In this document: positions 56,601 to 64,000 of the stretch, piece after piece | Layout of the letters: every line of letters starts with the position of its first letter | Numbering within the stretch: position 1 is the stretch's first letter | Assembly (NCBI GenBank): GCA_030248295.1 | Contig: JASANH010001708.1 | Coordinates: 248,001 to 312,000, forward strand | DNA length: 64,000 nt | Source: Mesodorylaimus sp. YZB2_4 | Lineage: Eukaryota; Nematoda; Enoplea; Dorylaimida; Dorylaimidae | Direction: 5' to 3' | Made by a program: the position numbers and the translations under genes | Notes under the pieces: generated by a model | The model's database searches: none | What the model saw: only the letters and a program-made list of their open reading frames with translations | What the model was told of the DNA's origin: nothing

Positions 56601-57832
56601 ATACTTCGGGTCGCATCAGGGAGCGAGGTTATCGAGGTATATAAAAAATCTGGGTCAAGAAAGATTAGATGGGTGAGAAGTTAGAGCACGCCACAAAACT
56701 TTTGCCCCCGTCTTCACAACCCTCAAAAAATGCCTATCAGGCCCACACTGATATACTCTGCGCAAACGACTCACCTGCAGCAGCAAGTAATTCCTTATTC
56801 GTTTTCTCGCCAGCCTTTTCCCCAAACTTAGGCACTTTGATGTTGGTTATTTCACCACGTTCAGTAATGAAAACATCAACTTTCAGTTCAGAGACGGGCT
56901 GAAACAAAAAAGTTGAACCTTCAGAGGCCATACTTTTCTTACCGGTCGGACTTAGAAAATATTCAGCTGCTCCCTAAGCTACATAGTGCCGGGAGTTTTT
57001 GAGTCTGAGAATCGATTTGCACTAACCTGATCAGGTTGCAGGTTGATAATTTGCTTGTACACACCGTGCACTCGCTTGAGCAGCTCTTGATAGGTCAGGT
57101 TGAACTTGACTTTGCTTTGGGCAGCCACATTGACAGAAATTGTAAATGAGTTGGTTTCACGAGGTCTGAAAGAGAAAGAGAAGTCCGGAGGGTTAAATGC
57201 CAGGCCTTACAGATATTGGATGACGAGGAAGTTCTCAGGCAGGACTATGTACCTCAAAGATTGTGAACTCTGGGGGATAGTCTGGGGGTTACAACATGCA
57301 CTGCTGTTGCATATCACAGAAAGTAAAAGTTGGCGAAAAGTATGATCTGACTCACTTCTTAGCAACCAACCCCGTCGACTCTCCTCTCGCTTTCGCCGCT
57401 TCGAAATCTGCTTTTGCTTTCTCTTTTTCTTTCACATTTCCATAGATGGTCTCCTCTCCGATTTGCCTAAATCAGCTCCAATGTCGATTGATCGCCGATT
57501 CAACAACCAAGCAAACTTACATAGAAAAGTTTGATATGAACGCAGCATCAGGCAACTGAGCTGTGAATGTAATCTCTTTCGCACTTTCAGCCCTGTTTGC
57601 CACTTGGCTGGTGATCAAAGTGGTGGCAAATCTTGCTTGCACTGTCGAGATCACATGCAAATAAATGATTTCCACATCCGATTTTGAAGTGGGTTTGGGA
57701 TCCGACTCCTAAAAATCACTAAACTCAGAAAAACCCAAACGAAAAAATGCAAATGCTTACTTTTGGCCTGCCTTGACATAAAGCAATCACAGTCGCGAAG
57801 ACAGCGACAATAAAAAGACTTCTCGCAACCAT
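53655..57832 (-). CDS. Inter-alpha-trypsin inhibitor heavy-chain-like protein with extra vWA domain
   Basis: Eleven exons, 956 residues: 57832-57761, 57708-57521, 57466-57356, 57165-57027, 56898-56775, 56488-56205, 56142-55980, 55874-54997, 54956-54776, 54706-54497, 54175-53655. Heavy chains are secreted and bind hyaluronan-matrix partners. Seen: signal peptide ([16 protein letters not shown]); VIT domain, residues about 30-170 ([24 protein letters not shown]); vWA domain from about 285 with MIDAS DKSGSM and LTDGQPTSG; a Cys/Trp-rich insert ([14 protein letters not shown]); the family C-terminal block ([15 protein letters not shown]); a Gly/Ala then Pro-rich linker; and a last exon of about 172 residues resembling a second vWA domain without an intact MIDAS. 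The last domain and the insert are unlike vertebrate heavy chains. The DPHFII cleavage motif used for hyaluronan linkage was not seen. Confidence 0.9.
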
Positions 57833-60244
57833 TTTCCAAACGACTTTGCACACAGAACTGGGAGTATTCCGCTTTCTTCGGAGTTAAATACCTAAAGGCA
57901 ACCCGGGCCGTAGGCAGCAACAAACTAGTTTCTCGTGCGCAATATTGACGTAAAAATAGCAAACAAGTTCGTCTAACATTCCTAAATTCCCCCCTTTCAA
58001 AGTCAGATGTCGTAAACATGTGAGGAATAGTTTAACTTAGTCCACACAAGTCGGACCGACACCATTTCTGGTTTCCTATATGCAGCAGTTAGTCTGAAGG
58101 ATAAGGACAGGTTAACACGATTCGGCATTTGCGTCATTCACCGATGTTCAATTAAATTAAACAGCAGAACTGCATTTGTGTTGAACTCTAAGGAATATAA
58201 GACGAATATGTGGCCACCCTGGAAAGTTCCAGTGTGACTATTTCGGATCAGTCCATCGACTTTGGTCAACATACTGTTCCGCGTCTATGGCCTCGACTGT
58301 ATGCTGTACGACCCCTTCGCGCAAACTCCACTCCACCTCTACTGTATGCTGTACGTACGCTACTCTACTGTATTTTTTTGCGTTTGGAAATCATGCAAGG
58401 GTCAAGCAAGAGGATTCTGGTAAAATGGGGGCCTGGGGCGCGTAACCCTTTCGAATTTGTGTACGCAGTTTTAGTAGCCACATAAAGTGACAGAGTGCCT
58501 ACAAAAATTATAGCATTCGAAAAAAATGCATCTCGTATGATTTTTAGAGAAAGCCTTAAACAAAACTGTCCAAGCGATTTTATAAATCCGTGACTAATCA
58601 ATTCTTTCTTCACACTTACTTTTTCTGGTGGTAACTAACAATAAGCTCATATGCGCAGTTCGAAACATATTGTGCGTTGGTTGCCTTTTCCTTCGACCCA
58701 CCCGTTGCTTGCCGATTTTGATGCCCATCCAAATTCGGCCAGTCCCACTTCAGCCAGAATACCGATTCAGCCAGTCCCCGTTTCAGCCAGCTGTAGTTGC
58801 GAAAGAAACTATGTATGAGCTACGAACACAATGTCTTATTATTTCATGAGGACAGCAAGCACAAAACAACAGCATTCTTCATGCTCAGCGTCCGATTCAC
58901 AAAAATTACTTGGTGTCCGAGCAAATGAATTAAGTGCCCCAAGTAAGCTTGAATTTCCTGCACCAGTAAATGGAGAGGGGCATTGATAACGAGCAGATGA
59001 GCACACGTTTGAGTGAAATTAATTTTTGCGTTGTAAATGTTTCCATCAACATTGGACTTTCTTTGGTCACGTGGATGGGAAGCAGCACTGATTTCGAGTT
59101 GCAAAATTCGGACCTACACAGTACATCCTTGCGTGGAGTATCCCAAGCTGACCAATAGAAACGACCCGGGGCTTACTTGATTGGCGTGATTGCTTCTTCG
59201 AAACCATTTCAAAAACGTATTTAATGCTGGTTGCGCCAGCCCAATTTGTGGTCCAGTTTCGAGTGCCAGCCTTCAGCATGATTCGTCGTCCTAGGTCCAG
59301 GTAGACCGACCAAGCCAGCGATGAAATGTTCGCCAAACATTATCAGAATAATTCCAGGCTGGCGCATTCAAGCTAGCAAAAAGCCAAGTCTTCTATAGAA
59401 AAGGAAGCTTTAGCATTTGCAAAACTGCAAATAAAAATAGGTTTTCCCTTACTTCAAAGCGTTGAACGAATTCAAGTAGTCAGTTTCGTAAGTGTGGCTT
59501 ATTCAAGAGCGGCATCGATTGCACCAAATGTTTTTAAAGCGAAATGTACCGAATCAGGCGGAAGACAAGTCATACAGTAGCTTGTGCAGTAGCTTTGGCT
59601 TTTGATCGAAATAAAATAAGCGGCCTACATGTTGCGTACTGTGCAAATTTTTAAACGTTTTTTGGCATACCGTGGAATTTGGTGAAACGGAAGCACTCGT
59701 TTACGGGCGGATGGGTACTCGTCCTGGAAAAATCCGTTTTTCCTCTCCGTCCGTTTCTGGTGAGCCGCTCCTCCCTCCGTTCTTCCCAGAACGGAACGGA
59801 TCCGTTAACGGAGGACTGGTGGCTGGTGAAACAGCGCCCTGATGGGATGCTAATGCAAAATCAAGTTTGAAAAATTGTTCTGGCGGCGACTCTCATCTGC
59901 TGATGGCACTATCAGCTTGCTCCGCGCTGAGCTTGATATGACGCCTAGGGCTGCATTCCTTCGTCGCGACATCGTTTCCCTGCAGTTCTGCTAGAGTGTG
60001 CCTGTTAGCTTTCCGAGCGGATGTGACGAGCCCGGATGGCGTGTTGTCAAAGGCCTGAGCCATCCGAACTTATTCCTGCCGGATAATGCAAGGACCGGAA
60101 TGAAACGACATACTGTACTGCAGCTATGGCGACAGCTATGGCTTTTTCTTTTCAAAGGTGCGCTATACTGTATACTGCACACCTTGGAATTTACACGCAC
60201 TTGAGACATCTGGCACAAAACCATCCAACTATTAGAAGCTACTT
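57833..60244. other. Intergenic, no gene supported
   Basis: Contains a repeated CTGTATGCTGTACG (58298, 58339) and CAGCCAGTCCC-type repeats near 58730-58795. A minus-strand frame at 59067-59336 has no recognised motif. Confidence 0.4.
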
Positions 60245-61225
60245 CAATTTTCATGAGATTCGCAAAAGTACATAGAGTGTTGCAGAGAGACGAGCAGGTG
60301 CAATACATAATCTAAAAACGTCCGACTGCGCCAATCGTTGAGGATACTGGCGGCGCTGCAGAAATTGTTGCTTTTTTGAACATTCCTTGCACTGTTGCCC
60401 CAATTTCTCTGCTTTTCGCGAGCAAGATAAAAAAGTCTGTGCAAGTGCTGGTAACTTTTAGCATGGATGCGTACAAAATAACTTTTGGCTGATAGTTTCC
60501 ATTTTGAATAACAGCGACGACTGCTGCTATTATTTTAGGGCAGACTACGCAAATTACATAAGCCATTAAGATCATCCGCATCATGGGCAATATGGACAGC
60601 TGGGTTTGAAGGAGCCGGTCAAACGTTAAGTCGTTATTAGTCAGCTGGCGGCGTCTCACAAGGCAGACAATTGATGGGTATATATACGCGGATAGCATGC
60701 AGAATGCCAGATTATGATTTGAGTAGTCAGGTGCGTTGGGTTGAAGCTGAAGTAGTATGTCGCAGCGTAGCGCGGCTGTTTCAGCTGCCAGATTAAGCCA
60801 CAATGCCGATGCAACTTTACTCGTGAGACATCTGTGACTTGCTTTCGAAAATCCGCATGACCAATGATGCAAGAGAGAATAGCACTGGGCGGGGTGCTTA
60901 TAGTTTTAGGAATGAACATGAATATAGCAGGATAGCCTGCTATATTCCACTCTCAGTACATGCATGAAAATACCCAGTCGCTGAACCGTATTGATGATCT
61001 TACTCACCACGCTCCGACCGAATGAGCTGCAAAATATTTGAAACAAGGTGTATGCAGCTTCTTATTCTCCCAAATAGCTGCTATGGTCAGAGTGTTCGAC
61101 CCAACTCCCAAGACACAACTCCCAACCAAGCAATAAAGACCAGCAAAGATTATCTCTGCTGAGTACAGTTGTCGAAGCTATTAGAACAGTTGTATTATTC
61201 GAGGACGACAGCTGCAATCTTGAGT
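60245..61225 (-). pseudogene. Serpentine receptor pseudogene
   Basis: Degraded copy of the receptor at 62024-62998, same strand, with 3' flank included. Kept parts: C-terminus (CTDFFILLAKSREIGATVQ), the NNDLTFDRLLQTQLSILPM region, and MFIPKTISTPPSAILSCIIG. The segment from the DRF motif to the start of the fourth helix is lost; in its place is about 45 bp reading CTCGTGAGACATCTGTGACT and TGCTTTCGAAAATCCGCA, which also occurs at 61266-61306. The N-terminal part has duplicated AACTCCCAA and frameshifts. Not functional. Confidence 0.85.
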
Positions 61226-61960
61226 TCGTACAACTGAACAAAGGTTGGCGATAAATGCAAGTTTACTCGTGAGACATCTGTGACTTGCTTTCGAAAATCC
61301 GCATTACGATATTAATAATCATCTGCTCTTTCTAGCTTTAAAGTTGCACCTGTTCTACGCTCATTAGTGAAGACGACTTACCTCCGCCTCGATGAGAGAA
61401 GAATTAATCAAAGAGGCAGCTCTCGTAGCTAAAATAAGTTACGTGTGTTGAGTGAGCGTGCGACAGATATTCCACGCCCACGTGACGGCGGGTTCAGGCT
61501 GATCATACAAGCGAGCGGTCCAAGGTTTTGTAAAGCCTGGTAAAAAGGCTTATTCCTTCGGAGTGTCGATCACTGAGACCCCGATTCCTACAACAACAAC
61601 AACCCCTCAGGAGTGCTCTGGGTGCCTGAAACAGCTGAGCTATTTAATCAGCAAGAGGATTCTGAAACTGGATTATTGAATCATTTTGGCGTTTTACTGT
61701 GATCACAGCATTTGTTTGACTGATTGACCATGGTACACAAAAGTTTATGTACACCATACGTAGACACATTTGGCGGACATGGATGGCACTCTCCATCCAA
61801 ACTCACTCATGAAAGATGATGACTGTGAGGATCGAAATTACTCGACATTTTGTAGCTATGGCTTCCCCTTCCTCAAAGGTGCGCCCGCTTTTAATTTTCG
61901 GATTCACGCACTTCAGAGAAGTCTATGCAGCAAGAAGCACTGCAACAATCAGAAGCTACT
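61226..61960. other. Intergenic between receptor pseudogene and gene
   Basis: Contains the second copy of the 37-bp block found inside the pseudogene (61266-61306). No gene seen. Confidence 0.5.
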
Positions 61961-62023
61961 ACAATTTTCATGAAATTCGTAAAAGCAGAGTCTCAGAGAC
62001 TGACGAGCAGGTGCAATTTAAAT

Positions 62024-62998
62024 CTAAAAGCGTCTGACTACGCCAATTGTTGGGGATACTGGCGGCGCTGCAGAAATTGTTGCTTTTTTGAACATTCGTT
62101 GCACTGTTGCCCTAAATTCTCTGCTTTTCGCGAGCAAGATAAAAAAGTCTGTGCAAGTGCTGGTAACTTTTAGCATGGATGCGTACAAAATAACTTTTGG
62201 CTGATAGGTTCCATTTTGAATAACAGCGACGACTGCTGCCATTATTTCAGGGCAGACTCCGCAAATTACATAAGCCATTATAATCATCCGTATCATGGGC
62301 AATATGGACAGCTGCGTTTGAAGGAACTGGTCAAACGTTAAGTCGTTGTTAGTCAGCTGGCGGCGTCTCACAAGGCAGACGATTGATGCGTATATACACA
62401 CGGATAGCATGCAGAATGCCAGATTATGATTTGAGTAGTACTTGGTGAACGTTGGGTTGAAAGCTGAAAAGTAGTTGTAGCACATGATAACGCCAGTGAT
62501 AGGTGCCGGGGCTGATATTCCAGCTGCCAGAACATTGGACACAGCCACAATGCCGACGCACGCCAGGGTCATAGTGACAAATCGTTTTGAGTATTTCTTG
62601 TACTGAGTGGGAAATGCGATGCCATAAAATCGATCCAGACCAATTATGCATGAGAGAATAGCACTTGGCGGGATGCTTATAGTTTTTGGAATAAACATGA
62701 CATAGCAGGATAGCCTGCTATATTCTACTCCCAGTACATGCATGAAGATACCCAGTCGCTGCACACCGTCATTGATGAATCCTGTAGCCATCAACCACGC
62801 TCCGACCGAATAAGCTGCCAAAAATGTGAAACAAGGTGTATGCAGCTTCTTATTCTTCCAAATAGCTGCTATGGTCAGAGTGTTTGTCCCAACGCCCAAG
62901 ACACCAGCAACCAAGCAATAAAGACCAGCAAAGATTATCTCTGCTGAGTGTACGGTCGTCGAAGCTAATAGCACAGTTGTATCATTCGAGGGCGACAT
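62024..62998 (-). CDS. Seven-helix receptor, nematode Srsx-like
   Basis: Single exon, 324 residues. The start at 62998 (MSPSNDTT) places an N-glycosylation site at the outer N-terminus; an upstream ATG at 63037 adds 13 residues. Seven hydrophobic helices are visible. Helix 1 has GTNTLTIAAI (conserved Asn), helix 3 ends GLDRFYGIAFP (the DRY-type motif in the form seen in nematode Srsx receptors), and YKKYSKR follows in loop 2. The third inner loop carries VRRRQLTNND, and the tail is basic. Such receptors are usually chemosensory or peptide receptors coupled to G proteins. The ligand is unknown. A decayed tandem copy lies just downstream at 60245. Lack of introns is unusual beside the other genes. 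Confidence 0.82.
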   Translation of the reverse strand: MSPSNDTTVLLASTTVHSAEIIFAGLYCLVAGVLGVGTNTLTIAAIWKNKKLHTPCFTFLAAYSVGAWLMATGFINDGVQRLGIFMHVLGVEYSRLSCYVMFIPKTISIPPSAILSCIIGLDRFYGIAFPTQYKKYSKRFVTMTLACVGIVAVSNVLAAGISAPAPITGVIMCYNYFSAFNPTFTKYYSNHNLAFCMLSVCIYASIVCLVRRRQLTNNDLTFDQFLQTQLSILPMIRMIIMAYVICGVCPEIMAAVVAVIQNGTYQPKVILYASMLKVTSTCTDFFILLAKSREFRATVQRMFKKATISAAPPVSPTIGVVRRF

Positions 62999-64000
62999 AG
63001 CTGCAATCCTGGCTTCCCGCAAGCACAGGAGCGACAAATGCTACTTGGGGGGAAATACACTGGGACTTCCTTTCGCGAATCAATGAGCTTATAGTGTTCC
63101 CGCCGTTTGACTAAGAAATTTATCTGCTTTTACCAGCTTTTAAAGCACCTGTCAAACATTTATTTGAAATGAATAATGCCCTTCTCACGATCAGCCGGAG
63201 AAGACTTTAGTCAAAGTCAGAGCTTTTGTTCTGAAGAATGAACACGTACCTAATCCGAGTTACCCAAAGTAGATGTCTTTTCCGCAAAGATTTGAACAAT
63301 GCCACAATAATTTCGTTGCGAGAAACAAGTGATGTTCGCGCCATGCGGGTTATTGCCATCTAAACCATAAGGTACTTTTGGATCAATTATCTGTCCTAGG
63401 AGTCGATTCGATGTTCGCAAATAAGTTCAACCACACAAAATCTGACGTGAGCATTGTAAAAATAACCTCCTGCCAAAATTCCTTTCTCTTTGGTCCAGTT
63501 AGGCATTAGAATGATTATGCAAAATATTTCACAGTGCAGTAGCTGGCCTGCAAATGGCGACGTTGATCGATGCCGGTGAAAAAACACAGAGTACTCAGCG
63601 CAATAAACCGATGTGCAGTCAATTTCCACTTTGTGAATATACTGTATCTATGTGCAGCAGTAGGAGCACCGGTTCAAAAGTAGCAGTTACACAATATTGT
63701 CATCGCAGCGTTGGGTCGCCAATGATACATTTCCAAATAAAACAGTTGGATGATACGATCACACAATCTTTGTTGCACAGGTGCAGAGCGAAAAAGTTTC
63801 ACCTTACGCACAGTAATATTCTTGGCGACACAACGATTTTTGTACTGTATCGGTAGCTAAGAGCATCCTTCTCGTAGCAACTGGAATTCTCGCTTGTGTT
63901 GCTGATGCCGGTACTGCACTCTCCAGGGGTACGCCTTTGACTGTCTCCTTGAACTCCTTATAAAAGAAATAAGATATGTGAAATGATCAACAAAATGAAG
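62999..64000. other. Intergenic to window end
   Basis: Upstream side of the receptor gene. Short open frames (63396-63629, 63554-63856) have no motifs. No repeat recognised. Confidence 0.4.

Overview
The window is eukaryotic and most likely from a nematode. The genes are split by many short GT-AG introns, often about 50 nt, whose 3' ends read TTTCAG or TTTTAG as in nematodes. The intact receptor gene looks like a nematode serpentine (Srsx-type) receptor. Transposon-derived repeats are abundant. The clade cannot be fixed from sequence alone; an enoplean nematode is a guess. All gene calls come from reading frames, splice sites and remembered family motifs; no search was run.

Layout. 0-11 kb: a decayed G-protein alpha gene cut by the window edge, two decayed aldo-keto reductase genes in tandem, then an intact nine-exon G-alpha gene. 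11-17 kb: mobile DNA (a foldback element with 15-bp subrepeats, a tRNA-like SINE split by an OTU-bearing inverted-repeat element) around an intronless guanine-deaminase-like gene. 18-23 kb: two convergent intronless BPI/LBP-like lipid-binding genes, with a small secreted PAN/apple-domain gene between them. 23.5-30.5 kb: an 11-bp satellite (about 325 monomers, then a 43-monomer array) in a recent tandem duplication with a 1.13-kb unit; a smaller array lies at 5.5 kb. 31.9-43.8 kb: two full phospholipase D genes (PX, PH, two HKD motifs) tail to tail, each with 21 exons at matching positions. 44.9-53.3 kb: a cluster of small secreted peptide precursors (three intact, one frameshifted, one inverted truncated copy). 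53.6-57.8 kb: an 11-exon inter-alpha-trypsin-inhibitor heavy-chain-like gene with an extra C-terminal vWA-like domain. 60.2-63.0 kb: a receptor pseudogene and its intact parent.

The genes do not form one pathway, but many act in signalling or outside the cell (G-alpha, receptor, PLD, secreted peptides, lipid-binding and matrix-type proteins). The repeated theme is local duplication followed by decay of one copy: G-alpha, aldo-keto reductase, PLD, peptide and receptor genes are all locally duplicated. The best candidate for something undescribed is the peptide family. Its precursors share a signal peptide, a Lys-Arg cleavage site, a ring of two cysteines spaced seven residues apart, and a basic tail, encoded by a second exon, that ends in tryptophan. 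The second candidate is the 11-bp satellite with its links to SINEs and hairpins.
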